Below, piece by piece: positions 54,206 through 64,000 of a DNA stretch of 64,000 nt (its first letter is position 1; every line of letters begins with the position of its first letter). A model generated the notes under the pieces. The model worked only from the letters and a program-made list of their open reading frames with translations, was not told the DNA's origin and ran no database searches. Both the position numbers and the translations under genes were made by a program. The DNA comes from Agarivorans aestuarii (GTDB lineage Bacteria > Pseudomonadota > Gammaproteobacteria > Enterobacterales > Celerinatantimonadaceae). Where the stretch lies: positions 2,035,001 to 2,099,000 of the forward strand of contig NZ_AP023033.1 of NCBI RefSeq assembly GCF_019670125.1, written 5' to 3'.

Positions 54206-55126
54206 ATGTTAGTTTTAGGACATACTAATCCAGACTGCGACAGTATTGCGGGTGCAATATCGTTAGCAGAATTATTAACCAAGCAAGGCACACCAGCAAC
54301 AGCGATTGCTCAAGGTGAGCCTAACCCTGAAGCCAAATTTCTCTTAGACAAAATTGGTTTTGCTGCACCTGAAGTGCGTAACGAAATTGCCGGCGAAGAT
54401 GTATGGCTAATTGACTACTCTGATTGGGGGCAAGCGCCCAAAGACGCGAAAAAAGCTAACATTCGCGGAATTGTCGATCACCATAAGCTAGGTGATATCA
54501 CTACTGCTGAGCCTTTAGAGTGTTGGATCCGCCCAGTAGGATGTAGCTGTACAATTGTTTATAGCATGTACCAAGCGTCTAACATCACGCCAAGTAAAGA
54601 AGCTGCAACCTTAATGTTAGGTGCTATCTTAAGTGATACGGTCAAGTTTAATTCTCCTACATTTACTCCAGTAGATCGCGAAGCGGCAGAAGCGTTGGCC
54701 AAGTTAGCCGGTGTTGCTGACATCGAAGCATTTGCCGACGAGCAATTTGCGGCTAAATCAGACGTTGCGTCTGTACCCGCAGATGAGTTGGTACTTAGAG
54801 ACCAAAAAGTCTATGAGATTAACGGTAAGCAATTTGCTATTGCTCAACTAGAACTTACTTCAGTTAAGCCAGTGCTTGCGCGTTTGGATGAACTAGAAGC
54901 AGCCTTAGTGGCGCTTAAGCAAGCAAATAACTACCATACAGCTCTGGTACTGTTAACTGACATTACTAGCCTAAACTCTACGGGCTTAATCTGTAGTGAC
55001 GAAGCCGCTCTAGTTGCGTCTACCTTAGGTGGGACTATAGAAGGTTCGGTTATTGATTTACCTGGCGTAGTAAGCCGTAAGAAACAGGTTATGCCACCGC
55101 TTCAACGTGAGTTTGATGTAGTCTAA
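54206..55126 (+). CDS. ppaC: Manganese-dependent (family II) inorganic pyrophosphatase
   Basis: The 306-residue DHH-family enzyme splits pyrophosphate. The metal ligands are in GHTNPDCDS (His6, Asp10, Asp12), the DYSD segment and the DHH motif of GIVDHHKLG. The C-terminal SRKKQ substrate-binding motif is present. It is distinct from the hexameric family I Ppa of E. coli. It stands alone between two terminators/promoters. Confidence 0.97.
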   Translation: MLVLGHTNPDCDSIAGAISLAELLTKQGTPATAIAQGEPNPEAKFLLDKIGFAAPEVRNEIAGEDVWLIDYSDWGQAPKDAKKANIRGIVDHHKLGDITTAEPLECWIRPVGCSCTIVYSMYQASNITPSKEAATLMLGAILSDTVKFNSPTFTPVDREAAEALAKLAGVADIEAFADEQFAAKSDVASVPADELVLRDQKVYEINGKQFAIAQLELTSVKPVLARLDELEAALVALKQANNYHTALVLLTDITSLNSTGLICSDEAALVASTLGGTIEGSVIDLPGVVSRKKQVMPPLQREFDVV

Positions 55127-55143
55127 AAGCTATTTAACTCGCT

Positions 55144-55172
55144 AAAAGCCAGCGTCTATCGCTGGCTTTTTT
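55144..55172 (+). terminator. Terminator after ppaC
   Basis: AAAAGCCAGCG-TCTAT-CGCTGGCTTTT followed by TT. Confidence 0.92.
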
Positions 55173-55636
55173 GTAAGTAAATGTAGGTGGGCTTAATTTT
55201 GTAACTCTCGGTAGCGTTTTCAGTAACAAGACATCTCATTTTGGTTTACGAATTACGTTATTTTATTACACTTAGTTCTACTCAGCGAAAATTTATCAAG
55301 GGATAGTGAATTTTTCTGCACTATTTGTGAGAAAAAACGCGCTTTTTTAGTCTGTTACGCATTTTTGTAAAAAAAAATCGTGTTTAATTTCAAGTCAAGT
55401 CTGAAATTCAATTTATATCTGTGGTAGCATTTCCTTTACTTTCGTGACGAATGGACTAGCTCCTGCGTTATTGAATGCTGTTGTTTTGGAGGTTTAAAGA
55501 ATAATTATCTGTGAAAGGTAGTTGTTCACACATCATCGATAGATGATGGGGCTCCTCTTTAAATGAAAATACTATTGATGTCTAAGGTCCTGTCGGTCTG
55601 AATAACATTAATATAGCAGTAAATAGGAATTACTGG
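55173..55636. other. Long leader/control region of gltBD
   Basis: About 460 AT-rich bases with A/T runs (55330-55385) that could bind Lrp or IHF. A small perfect hairpin, CATCATC-GATA-GATGATG at 55531-55548, lies in the probable leader, followed by GGGGCTCCTCTTT. A TTTGGAGGTTTAA segment near 55485-55497 looks like a ribosome-binding site but opens no sizeable frame. Confidence 0.4.
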
Positions 55637-58600
55637 ATGACAAACATAACTCAACACAATAAGAGCCTTTATAGGCCAGAATTCGAACACGATAGCTGTG
55701 GTATCGGATTCGTTGCCCATTTAAAAGGGCGTAAAAGTCATGATGTGATCGAAAACGCATTAACCATGCTTACTTGCATGGAGCATCGTGGTGGTACTGG
55801 TTGTGACGTAGATAGTGGAGACGGCGCCGGTATTCTCATTCAGCTTCCTCATGAGTTTTTTAACGAAGAAGTAACAAAATTGGGCTTCAGCTTACCTAAA
55901 CCAGGTGAGTATGGCGTGGGTATGGTTTACTTCCCTGCTGGTGAAGCTATTCGTCGCGAATGTCGCGAGATACTAAACCGTAACATTGAAAAACTAGGCC
56001 TAACCTTATTAGGTTACCGCGTAGTTCCAAAAGACAACTCTAGTCTAGGTCAAGCATCTCTAGATAATGAGCCGCAAATTGAACAAGTTTTCATTGCGCG
56101 TCCAGCTGACTTAGACCAGCAAGTTTTCGAACGTAAGCTATTTGTTTTACGTAAATACACTCTGCACATCGCTGACGCGACTGTTGCCGGTGTAGACGAA
56201 GATTTCTATATGGCGTCTATGTCGTCACGTACCATTGTGTATAAGGGTCAGTTAACTACGGCTCAAGTTCGCAAGTATTACTTAGATCTTCAAGACTCTC
56301 GTGTGGTTTCGGCAATTGCCATGTTCCACTCGCGTTTCTCTACTAACACCTTCCCAGCATGGCGCTTAGCACAGCCGTTCCGTTACATTGCACATAATGG
56401 TGAAATTAACACTGTTAAAGGTAACGTAAACTGGATGCGCGCACGTGAGTCTTTGCTTGCGAGTGTAAACTTCAGCAAAGAAGAACTGGATATGATCAAT
56501 CCAGTTTGTGATATCTCTCGCTCAGACTCTGCAAACCTAGACATGTGTGTAGAGCTACTTGTATTAAGTGGTCGTCCGCTTGAACAAGTAATGATGATGG
56601 TTGTGCCAGAAGCATGGCAAACTCAAGATGACATGGACCCGGTGAAGCGTGCCTTCTACGAGTACTACTCTTGCATCATGGAACCATGGGATGGCCCAGC
56701 TTCAATTTCATTTACCGATGGTAAAGTAATTGGCGCAACACTTGACCGTAACGGCTTACGTCCTTCTCGTTACCTAGTAACCGATGATGGTTTAGTGGTA
56801 ATGGGCTCTGAAACCGGTGCATTGGTTGTAGATCAATCTAAAGTGGTTCAAAAAGGCCGCTTGCAACCAGGTAAAATCTTCATCGCCGATCTTGAACAAG
56901 GTCGCATTGTTGCTGATGATGAAGTTAAACACACAGTGTGTTCTAGCCAGCCTTATGGCAAATGGGTAGAAGAAAACAAGATTGTTTTAGATGATCTTCC
57001 TTTACCAGAAGGTTACGACCGTTTTGCTACGCAGCACAGCCTAGAGAAACGTCAAAAAGCATTTGGCTACAGCCAAGAAGATATTAACGCGGTATTAAAG
57101 CCGATGGTTGGTACTTCTAAAGAACCACTTGGTGCAATGGGAACAGATACGCCGCTAGCGATTTTATCTGATAAAAACCCACACTTATCGCATTACTTTA
57201 AGCAATTGTTTGCTCAGGTAACTAACCCGCCAATCGACCCAATTCGTGAAGAAATGGTAATGTCACTACGTACATACGTAGGTGCGGACTTAAACTTACT
57301 TGAAGAAACGCCGCTGCATTGTCGTAAAGTTGAGATTAAGCAACCAGTATTAACTAACGACCAGTTAGCTAAGCTACGTAGCATTGATCACAATCACTTC
57401 CAAGCTGCGACTATTCATACTACTTTCCACGCCTCTGGTGCAGAAAATGAGTTAGAAAAAGCGCTTGAGCGTATTTGTCGTCATGCTAAAGATGCGGTAG
57501 ATGATGGTTTCTCAATTCTAATCTTGAGTGACCGTAAAGTAGATAGTGACCACGCCGCAGTGCCGTCAGTACTTGCTACAGCAGCAGTTCACCACTACTT
57601 AATTCGTGAAGGCATTCGTGCTCACGCAGACCTCATTGTTGAGTCTGGCGATATTCGCGAAACCCACCATTTAGCAACTGTATTAGGTTATGGCGCAGCA
57701 GCGGTTAACCCATACCTAGCAATTGAAACGCTTCTTGATATGCGCGACCAAGCAATTATCGAAAGCAGCCTAAGTAACGATGAAGTTGTTGAGCGCTACA
57801 CTAAAGCAGTGAATAGCGGTTTGCTAAAAATCTTCTCGAAGATGGGTATTTCTACACTTCAGTCTTACCAAGGTGCGCAAATCTTTGAAGCGCTAGGTAT
57901 TAACTCTGAAGTAGTGAAAAAATACTTCACCGGTACAGTGACCCGTATCGAAGGTTTAAGCTTAGACGGCATCGCTACAGAAGCACTAAACCGTCACCGT
58001 GAAGGTTTCCCTGCAGACGACAACCCATTCAGTGATCTAATCCTGAAAACGGGTGGTGAGTACGCTTGGCGTAAAGAGGGTGAACGTCACCTATTTAACC
58101 CAACAACGATTCGTTTGCTACAAAATGCTTCGTCGACTAACGACTACAAGGTGTTTAAAGAATACGCTGCAAACGTAGATAACCAAGCTAAAGAAGCGTT
58201 CACGCTACGTGGTTTACTGAAGTTTAAATCAGACCGTGAAAGTGTACCGCTAAGCGAAGTTGAATCAGCAGAAACAATTCTTAAGCGTTTTGCTACTGGT
58301 GCAATGAGCTTTGGTTCTATTTCTTGGGAAGCACACACCACACTAGCAATTGCTATGAACCGCATTGGCGGTAAGAGTAACTCTGGTGAGGGCGGTGAAG
58401 ACCCAATTCGCTTTAAGCCTATGGAAAATGGCGACTCAATGATCTCTAAGATCAAACAGGTTGCTTCTGGTCGCTTTGGTGTAACTAGCCATTACTTGGC
58501 CAATGCTGAAGAGCTTCAGATCAAGATGGCGCAGGGTGCTAAACCAGGCGAGGGTGGTCAGTTACCAGGTGATAAAGTTGATGCTTGGATCGGTAAAACT

Positions 58601-60283
58601 CGTGGTTCAACGCCAGGTGTTGGTCTAATTTCACCACCTCCACACCACGATATTTACTCAATCGAAGATTTAGCCCAGCTAATCTACGATTTGAAAAATG
58701 CTAACCGCGATGCACGTATTAACGTTAAGTTAGTATCAGAAGCGGGTGTAGGTACAATTGCTTCTGGTGTATGTAAAGGCTACGCCGACGTAGTACTTAT
58801 CGCAGGTTATGACGGTGGTACTGGTGCTTCTCCACTTAGCTCAATTAAACACGCGGGTCTACCGTGGGAGTTAGGTCTAGCAGAAACGCATCAAACGCTA
58901 ATTCAAAATAAACTACGTAGCCGTATTACTGTACAGGCCGATGGTCAACTTAAAACACCACGCGATTTAGCTGTAGCAACTTTGCTAGGTGCTGAAGAGT
59001 GGGGCGTTGCAACTGCAGCTCTAGTAGTAGAAGGTTGTACCATGATGCGTAAGTGTCACTTGAACACTTGTCCGGTAGGTATTGCTACTCAGGACCGTCG
59101 TTTACGCGAGCGTTACGCAGGTCAAGTTGACCACGTTGTTAACTTCTTCAAGATGATGGTTGAAGGCTTACGTGAGATTATGGCTGAGCTAGGCTTCCGC
59201 TCAATTAATGAGATGGTAGGTCAAAGCCAATGTCTAACGCCACGTACCGATGTAGACCATTGGAAATACAAAGGTGTGGACTTATCGCCAATCCTTTATA
59301 AAGCTGATGATAGCGGTAACGAAACACTTTACTGCAGCCAAGAGCAGAAACACTTAATTCACGACATCGTGGATCGTCAATTGATTAAAGACGCTGCTAA
59401 GGCGCTTGAGAGTGGCGAAGAAGTATCTCTGAAATCAGAGATCATCAATACCAACCGTAGTGTTGGTACTATGTTGTCGAACGAAATATCTAAGCGTTAT
59501 GGCGCTGAAGGCCTACCAGAAGACACGATTAAAGTGAAATTCAACGGTAGTGCAGGTCAAAGCTTCGGTACTTTTGCCGCTAAAGGTATTAAGTTTGAAC
59601 TTGAAGGCGATGCCAACGATTACTTCGGTAAAGGTTTATCTGGCGCCAAATTAGTGGTTTATCCAGATGCAAGCGCACCGTTCGAAGCACGTAAAAACAT
59701 CATTGTTGGTAACGTAGCCTTCTTTGGTGGTACTTCTGGTGAAGCTTATATTCGCGGTATAGCTGGCGAGCGTTTCTGTGTTCGTAACTCTGGTGTAACA
59801 GCTATTGTTGAAGGCGTAGGTGACCACGGTTGTGAATACATGACCGGTGGTAAAGCGGTAATTCTTGGTGAAACGGGTCGTAACTTCGCAGCTGGTATGT
59901 CTGGCGGTGTAGCGTACGTATTAGACCGTAACAAGCAATTTGCCTCACGTTGTAACATGGAAATGGTTAAGCTAGGCGGCGTTGAAGACGGAGCTGAAGC
60001 AGCCGAGCTAAAAGCATTAATCGAGAATCACTTAGAGCAAACTGGCTCTGATGTAGCAAAAGAATTGCTAGGTGATTGGGATAACGCACTTAGCATGTTC
60101 GTTCGTGTAATGCCTACCGATTACGAGCGTATGCAGAACTACATGAAAGAAGCTAAAGCTACTGGTGAGCATGAAACGGATTACGATGTAGCTGTAGCTG
60201 CATTCGATATGCACCTTGATAGCGTAGCGCAAGCGAAAAAAGCCAAGGCTGAACAAGCCAAACAAAAAGCTGAAGCGGTTTAG
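55637..60283 (+). CDS. gltB: Glutamate synthase large subunit
   Basis: The 1548-residue enzyme makes glutamate from glutamine and 2-oxoglutarate. The class II glutamine amidotransferase domain starts at Cys21 (HDSCGIGFVAHL) after a 20-residue propeptide. The FMN/synthase domain (about 830-1230) contains GGKSNSGEGGEDP, KPGEGGQLPGDKV, and the [3Fe-4S] ligands in CTMMRKCHLNTC. A C-terminal GXGXG beta-helix (about 1280-1490) and an Ala/Lys-rich tail follow. The EHDSCGIGF start differs from the DNCGFG form of enterobacteria and Vibrio. gltD follows after 9 bases. Confidence 0.97.
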   Translation: MTNITQHNKSLYRPEFEHDSCGIGFVAHLKGRKSHDVIENALTMLTCMEHRGGTGCDVDSGDGAGILIQLPHEFFNEEVTKLGFSLPKPGEYGVGMVYFPAGEAIRRECREILNRNIEKLGLTLLGYRVVPKDNSSLGQASLDNEPQIEQVFIARPADLDQQVFERKLFVLRKYTLHIADATVAGVDEDFYMASMSSRTIVYKGQLTTAQVRKYYLDLQDSRVVSAIAMFHSRFSTNTFPAWRLAQPFRYIAHNGEINTVKGNVNWMRARESLLASVNFSKEELDMINPVCDISRSDSANLDMCVELLVLSGRPLEQVMMMVVPEAWQTQDDMDPVKRAFYEYYSCIMEPWDGPASISFTDGKVIGATLDRNGLRPSRYLVTDDGLVVMGSETGALVVDQSKVVQKGRLQPGKIFIADLEQGRIVADDEVKHTVCSSQPYGKWVEENKIVLDDLPLPEGYDRFATQHSLEKRQKAFGYSQEDINAVLKPMVGTSKEPLGAMGTDTPLAILSDKNPHLSHYFKQLFAQVTNPPIDPIREEMVMSLRTYVGADLNLLEETPLHCRKVEIKQPVLTNDQLAKLRSIDHNHFQAATIHTTFHASGAENELEKALERICRHAKDAVDDGFSILILSDRKVDSDHAAVPSVLATAAVHHYLIREGIRAHADLIVESGDIRETHHLATVLGYGAAAVNPYLAIETLLDMRDQAIIESSLSNDEVVERYTKAVNSGLLKIFSKMGISTLQSYQGAQIFEALGINSEVVKKYFTGTVTRIEGLSLDGIATEALNRHREGFPADDNPFSDLILKTGGEYAWRKEGERHLFNPTTIRLLQNASSTNDYKVFKEYAANVDNQAKEAFTLRGLLKFKSDRESVPLSEVESAETILKRFATGAMSFGSISWEAHTTLAIAMNRIGGKSNSGEGGEDPIRFKPMENGDSMISKIKQVASGRFGVTSHYLANAEELQIKMAQGAKPGEGGQLPGDKVDAWIGKTRGSTPGVGLISPPPHHDIYSIEDLAQLIYDLKNANRDARINVKLVSEAGVGTIASGVCKGYADVVLIAGYDGGTGASPLSSIKHAGLPWELGLAETHQTLIQNKLRSRITVQADGQLKTPRDLAVATLLGAEEWGVATAALVVEGCTMMRKCHLNTCPVGIATQDRRLRERYAGQVDHVVNFFKMMVEGLREIMAELGFRSINEMVGQSQCLTPRTDVDHWKYKGVDLSPILYKADDSGNETLYCSQEQKHLIHDIVDRQLIKDAAKALESGEEVSLKSEIINTNRSVGTMLSNEISKRYGAEGLPEDTIKVKFNGSAGQSFGTFAAKGIKFELEGDANDYFGKGLSGAKLVVYPDASAPFEARKNIIVGNVAFFGGTSGEAYIRGIAGERFCVRNSGVTAIVEGVGDHGCEYMTGGKAVILGETGRNFAAGMSGGVAYVLDRNKQFASRCNMEMVKLGGVEDGAEAAELKALIENHLEQTGSDVAKELLGDWDNALSMFVRVMPTDYERMQNYMKEAKATGEHETDYDVAVAAFDMHLDSVAQAKKAKAEQAKQKAEAV

Positions 60284-60292
60284 GAGAGAGAC

Positions 60293-61783
60293 ATGGCAAA
60301 TCCAACGGGATTTATGGAAATAGACAGGAAGCTATCGACAGACCGCGACCCAGCAGAGCGTTTGATAGATTGGCTAGAAGTTAAAACGCCTATGAGCGAA
60401 GAAGCGGTTAAAGACCAAGCTTCTCGCTGTATGGATTGTGGTATTCCTTTTTGTCATTCTGGTGACTCAGACTACGCACCACGCGTAGCTGGGTGTCCAA
60501 TTAACAACTTGATTCCAGAGTGGAATGACCTGGTATACCGTGGTCGCTGGAAGGATGCGATTGACCGTTTACACAAAACCAATAACTTCCCGGAGTTTAC
60601 TGGGCGAGTATGTCCAGCTCCATGTGAAGACTCTTGTGTACTAGGTATTAATGCTCCACCAGTAACCATTAAGAGCCAAGAAGTTAACATTATTGAGCGT
60701 GCATTTAAGGAAGGTTGGGTTAAACCTAACATTCCAGCTAAACGCAGCGGCAAAACAGTCGCCATTGTAGGCTCTGGCCCTGCTGGCTTAGCAGCGGCTG
60801 CTCAGTTAAATTCTGCTGGTCATAAAGTAACAGTGTTTGAACGTGCTGACCGAGTTGGTGGCTTATTAATGTACGGTATTCCGAACATGAAGCTGCAAAA
60901 AGAAATCGTTGAGCGTCGTATCGAAATCATGCGTGAAGAAGGCATCGTATTTAAAACCTCAGTAGAAGTGGGTAAAGACATTTCTATTAACCGTTTGAAC
61001 GAAGACTTCGATGCATTATTGCTAGCTACTGGCGCAACGGTTCCACGTGACCTGCCTGTAGAGGGTCGCCAGTTAAACGGCGTTCACTTTGCGATGGAGT
61101 TCTTAGGTAAAAATACTAAGAGCTTGCTAGATAGCAACCTAGAAGACGGCCGTTACATTAGCGCCAAAGATAAGCACGTTGTGGTTATTGGTGGTGGTGA
61201 TACAGGTACTGACTGTGTGGGTACTTCACTGCGTCACGGTTGTAAGAACGTCATGCAGCTTGAGATTATGCCTCAGCCTCCGCAAGAACGTGCTCAAGAC
61301 AACCCTTGGCCAGAATTTAAGCGCACCTTAAAGCGTGACTACGGTCAAGACGAAGCGATTGCCATTCAAGGTGAAGATCCGCGTCGTTACCTAGTTATGA
61401 CCCAGAAAATGGTGGGTGATGAGCAAGGTAACGTGACGGAAGTTCATACTACCAAGATCAACTGGACGAAAAACGCTAACGGCCAAATGATTCCTGAACC
61501 AGTGAAAGGCAGTGAAGAAGTCATTAAAGCAGACTTAGTGTTGCTAGCTATGGGCTTCATGGGACCAGAAGCAGGTATTATTGACGAACTAGGTGTTGAA
61601 AAAGACGCTCGTTCAAATGCTAAAGCAACCTACGGTGAATACGCCACAAATGTTAAAGGTGTGTTTGCAGCTGGTGATGCGCGTCGTGGTCAAAGTTTGA
61701 TTGTTTGGGCAATCAACGAAGGTCGTGGTGCAGCACAAGCCGTTGATACCTTCTTAATGGGTAAGAGCTACTTACCTAAGTAA
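60293..61783 (+). CDS. gltD: Glutamate synthase small subunit
   Basis: The 496-residue NADPH- and FAD-binding subunit passes electrons to GltB. N-terminal Cys clusters ([24 protein letters not shown]) bind [4Fe-4S]. Nucleotide sites are [17 protein letters not shown] and [17 protein letters not shown], with [20 protein letters not shown] at the end. The opening [13 protein letters not shown] and the long insert between domains resemble the Gram-positive/Bacteroidetes type rather than the E. coli GltD. GAGAGAGAC gives a ribosome-binding site. Confidence 0.97.
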   Translation: MANPTGFMEIDRKLSTDRDPAERLIDWLEVKTPMSEEAVKDQASRCMDCGIPFCHSGDSDYAPRVAGCPINNLIPEWNDLVYRGRWKDAIDRLHKTNNFPEFTGRVCPAPCEDSCVLGINAPPVTIKSQEVNIIERAFKEGWVKPNIPAKRSGKTVAIVGSGPAGLAAAAQLNSAGHKVTVFERADRVGGLLMYGIPNMKLQKEIVERRIEIMREEGIVFKTSVEVGKDISINRLNEDFDALLLATGATVPRDLPVEGRQLNGVHFAMEFLGKNTKSLLDSNLEDGRYISAKDKHVVVIGGGDTGTDCVGTSLRHGCKNVMQLEIMPQPPQERAQDNPWPEFKRTLKRDYGQDEAIAIQGEDPRRYLVMTQKMVGDEQGNVTEVHTTKINWTKNANGQMIPEPVKGSEEVIKADLVLLAMGFMGPEAGIIDELGVEKDARSNAKATYGEYATNVKGVFAAGDARRGQSLIVWAINEGRGAAQAVDTFLMGKSYLPK

Positions 61784-61800
61784 GTTAGCGACAAACTGCT

Positions 61801-61829
61801 AAAAAGCCCGGCTTATGCTGGGCTTTTTT
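61801..61829 (+). terminator. Terminator after gltD
   Basis: AAAAAGCCCGGC-TTAT-GCTGGGCTTTTT (one G-T wobble) followed by T. Confidence 0.92.
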
Positions 61830-61894
61830 ATAGCCAAAATTTGCCTAGCATTTAGTCAATTGTTAGACATTTCCAAAAAATTCAAAGATGACGG

Positions 61895-61923
61895 TTTACA
61901 AGCTGAAAAATGCTAGGTAATAT
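61895..61923 (+). promoter_or_regulatory. Promoter of tRNA-Ser
   Basis: TTTACA at 61895-61900, 17-base spacer, TAATAT at 61918-61923. The following GCGCCCC is a GC-rich discriminator as found at stringently controlled stable-RNA promoters. Start near 61931. Confidence 0.8.
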
Positions 61924-61938
61924 GCGCCCCGTTGCTGC

Positions 61939-62029
61939 GGAGGGGTGGCAGAGTGGTCGAATGCACCGGTCTTGAAAACCGGCAAGGGTTAATAGCCCTT
62001 CGAGAGTTCAAATCTCTCCTCCTCCGCCA
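61939..62029 (+). tRNA. serT: tRNA-Ser (anticodon UGA)
   Basis: The 91-nt tRNA has an encoded CCA. Acceptor GGAGGGG pairs with CTCCTCC (one G-U), discriminator G73. The anticodon loop CTTGAAA gives TGA at 61973-61975, decoding UCA. The long variable arm (AAGGGTTAATAGCCCTT region) marks a class II serine tRNA. The T arm is GAGAGTTCAAATCTCTC. Confidence 0.97.
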
Positions 62030-62037
62030 TTATTTAG

Positions 62038-62066
62038 AAAAACGCCAGCATTACGCTGGCGTTTTT
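62038..62066 (+). terminator. Terminator after tRNA-Ser
   Basis: AAAAACGCCAGC-ATTAC-GCTGGCGTTTTT. Confidence 0.9.
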
Positions 62067-62274
62067 CGTTTCTGCATTCCCATAATTCTAATCTTGATAA
62101 ATTGCTAGTTTATTGCACAAACTGCCAATAATCTTAGTTCTACTCTAAACTTATATCGCTTAATCCTTTAAATTATTATCCTGATGGGATATAAAGTTTG
62201 CTGCGCAGACGATGCAAGGTCTGGCAACCCGCCCAATTAGTAGATTGATGTTTTAGTTACAGCGGAGAAAACGC

Positions 62275-62919
62275 TTGATAAACGTATTTCTGGTTGATGA
62301 TCATGAACTAGTGCGTACAGGGATCCGTCGCATTTTAGAAGACGTTCGAGGATTTAAAGTGGTTGGTGAAGCCGAGAGCGGAGAGAAAGCCGTTCAGTGG
62401 TGCAGAAACAACCAAGCCAACGTAATCTTAATGGATATGAATATGCCTGGAATCGGCGGCTTAGAGGCTACCCGCAAGATATTGCGCTACGATCCAGATG
62501 CTAAGATTATCGTATTAACCATTCATACCGAAAATCCATTTCCTACCAAGGTTATGCAGGCTGGTGCGTGTGGCTATTTAACGAAAAGCGCCGGCCCAGA
62601 CGAAATGCTACAAGCGATTCGTGCGGTGAATGTAGGCCAGCGTTACCTATCGCCAGAAATCGCCCAACAAATGGCCTTGAGTCAGTTTAATCCTGCTGAA
62701 GATAATCCGTTTCAAAGTCTCTCAGAGCGTGAGCTACAGATAATGTTAATGATTACCAAAGGCGAAAAGGTTACCGACATTTCTGATCAGTTAAGCTTAA
62801 GTCCTAAAACGGTTAACTCTTATCGTTACCGCTTGTTCAGCAAGCTTAATATTAGCGGTGATGTAGAGTTAACTCACTTAGCCATTCGCCACGGCATGAT
62901 TGATACCGACAAGCTGTAA
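62275..62919 (+). CDS. uvrY: Response regulator UvrY (GacA)
   Basis: The 214-residue NarL/FixJ-type regulator has its receiver phospho-acceptor at Asp54 in [10 protein letters not shown] and conserved Lys in GYLTKSAG. A LuxR-type helix-turn-helix (about 148-205, [16 protein letters not shown] to [11 protein letters not shown]) is nearly identical to E. coli UvrY. The start is TTG, which aligns with UvrY (MINV) and has GGAGA 8 bases upstream. It is activated by BarA and drives CsrB-type small RNAs. uvrC follows almost directly. Confidence 0.97.
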   Translation: MINVFLVDDHELVRTGIRRILEDVRGFKVVGEAESGEKAVQWCRNNQANVILMDMNMPGIGGLEATRKILRYDPDAKIIVLTIHTENPFPTKVMQAGACGYLTKSAGPDEMLQAIRAVNVGQRYLSPEIAQQMALSQFNPAEDNPFQSLSERELQIMLMITKGEKVTDISDQLSLSPKTVNSYRYRLFSKLNISGDVELTHLAIRHGMIDTDKL

Positions 62920-62921
62920 TT

Positions 62922-64000
62922 TTGCTCGACGATAGCGCTCCATTCGATAGTAAAAAATTCCTAAGCCAGGTTACTGAAGCTAGCGGCATATACATGATGT
63001 ATAACGCCGCTAATGAAGTGATCTATGTAGGCAAAGCTAAATCGCTAAAAAAGCGTTTAAGCAGCTATTTTCGTAAAAACGTAGATAGCAATAAAACCCG
63101 CGCCCTGGTTTCAAACATCGCCAATGTTGAGGTCACGGTTACTCACACCGAAACCGAAGCGCTGATTCTTGAACACAACCTGATCAAAAAACACCTGCCT
63201 AAATACAATGTGTTGCTGCGTGACGATAAGTCTTATCCCTACATTTTACTTAGTAAACACAAGCATCCGCGGATATCGATGCACCGCGGCGCTAAACGCA
63301 ATAAAGGTGATTACTTTGGCCCTTACCCTAATGGCAATGCGGTACGAGAAAGCCTGCATTTGATGCAGAAGTTATTTCCTATTCGCCAGTGTAGCGATAG
63401 TGAATACGCCAACCGTCAACGCCCTTGTTTGCAATATCAACTTAAGCGTTGTTCCGGCCCATGTGTGAATTTGATTAGTGATGAGGACTACCAGCAACAA
63501 GTAGACCTTGCCAGCATGTTCCTAAAAGGCAAAAGCCAACAGGTAATCAATCAACTAGCCGAAAAAATGACCAAGGCTAGCGATAGCTTAGATTTTGAAG
63601 CCGCCGCGGGTTTTAGAGACCAAATTCAAGCCTTACGTAAGGTTCAAGAGCAACAGTTTGTGAGTGGCAATACCGAGCATAGTGACGTATTGGGTTTTGC
63701 TTTTAGAAATGGCATTGCCGTTATTCATTTGTTGCTGATCCGTGATGGTCAAGTACTAGGTAGTCGTTCGTATTACCCTAAAGTGCCTAAACAGGCCGAT
63801 TTACCTGAAGTACTGCGCAGTTTTGTGATGCAGTATTACCTGTCTGAACAACGTAAGGGCAACCAACCTAATGAAGTGCTGTTGCCCGATATCGAAGGCG
63901 ATTGGCCAGAGATAGAAGCTGCAATCGAAAGTGAACTCGATTGCAAGGTGAAACTTTCCCAACCTAAACGTGGAGAGAAACTGCGGTTTGTGGCGCTAGC
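62922..64000 (+). CDS. uvrC: Excinuclease ABC subunit C (5' part)
   Basis: About 360 codons, running off the right edge. The GIY-YIG nuclease domain is clear: [44 protein letters not shown]. The four-Cys iron-sulfur region ([22 protein letters not shown]) and the UVR domain ([16 protein letters not shown]) follow. It makes the dual incisions of nucleotide excision repair. No ATG is available at the start; the TTG at 62922, two bases after the uvrY stop, is the best choice, giving [14 protein letters not shown]. Confidence 0.95.
   Translation, partial: MLDDSAPFDSKKFLSQVTEASGIYMMYNAANEVIYVGKAKSLKKRLSSYFRKNVDSNKTRALVSNIANVEVTVTHTETEALILEHNLIKKHLPKYNVLLRDDKSYPYILLSKHKHPRISMHRGAKRNKGDYFGPYPNGNAVRESLHLMQKLFPIRQCSDSEYANRQRPCLQYQLKRCSGPCVNLISDEDYQQQVDLASMFLKGKSQQVINQLAEKMTKASDSLDFEAAAGFRDQIQALRKVQEQQFVSGNTEHSDVLGFAFRNGIAVIHLLLIRDGQVLGSRSYYPKVPKQADLPEVLRSFVMQYYLSEQRKGNQPNEVLLPDIEGDWPEIEAAIESELDCKVKLSQPKRGEKLRFVAL

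Noticed and set aside
58144-58455. A 103-codon open frame antisense to gltB
   Set aside because: Entirely within the conserved synthase domain of gltB; no independent support.

Overview
The window looks like a chromosomal core region of a marine gammaproteobacterium of the Alteromonadales/Vibrionales type. The evidence is the gene content and order: NorR-nnrS, long-form purC, monomeric isocitrate dehydrogenase, family II pyrophosphatase, roxA, miaE and uvrY-uvrC. Several proteins follow the Vibrio/Shewanella/E. coli pattern closely. An Agarivorans-like organism is a guess from overall impression, not a demonstrated assignment. Base composition is even and moderately AT-rich. I see no prophage, insertion sequence or CRISPR array.

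Layout. Bases 1-9.5 kb: start of a sigZ-like sigma factor, a glutathione transferase, a LysE-type exporter, then a nitric-oxide response locus (small membrane protein plus nnrS, divergent from norR, with a sigma-54 promoter and NorR sites between them), an exported FAH-family protein, a lipoprotein, glnS and msrA. Bases 9.8-15.2 kb: LON-domain protein, miaE, a membrane-anchored J-domain protein, roxA and purC. Bases 15.2-19.4 kb: a 958-residue protein that looks like a BarA-type hybrid kinase stripped of its phosphotransfer residues, and a PAP2 phosphatase joined to a beta-rich C-terminal half. Bases 19.6-27.6 kb: the enterobacterial order recR-htpG-adk-hemH, interrupted between htpG and adk by a two-gene module (orphan periplasmic binding protein plus diguanylate cyclase). 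Bases 27.6-31.5 kb: a DUF2750 protein, a MITE-like palindromic element, ybiT, and two small membrane-protein genes bounded by integron attC-like sites with no integrase. Bases 31.5-37.8 kb: mnmA-hflD-purB, rluE and icd. Bases 37.9-50.7 kb: cspD, clpS-clpA, infA, aat-bpt, trxB, lrp, ftsK-lolA-rarA and serS, which is the E. coli order with bpt added and cydDC missing. Bases 50.7-64 kb: tusE, yccS, yccA, ppaC, gltBD, tRNA-Ser(UGA), uvrY and the start of uvrC.

How the genes work together. NorR senses NO and should switch on the small membrane protein and NnrS. Aat, Bpt, ClpS and ClpA together form nearly the whole bacterial N-degron pathway, with ClpP elsewhere. MnmA and TusE belong to the same tRNA 2-thiouridine relay. 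FtsK, LolA and RarA share an operon. GltBD assimilates ammonia, and Lrp, a known regulator of gltBD in E. coli, is also in the window. The most interesting accessory items are the degenerate hybrid kinase, the binding protein/diguanylate cyclase pair and the integron-like cassette pair.
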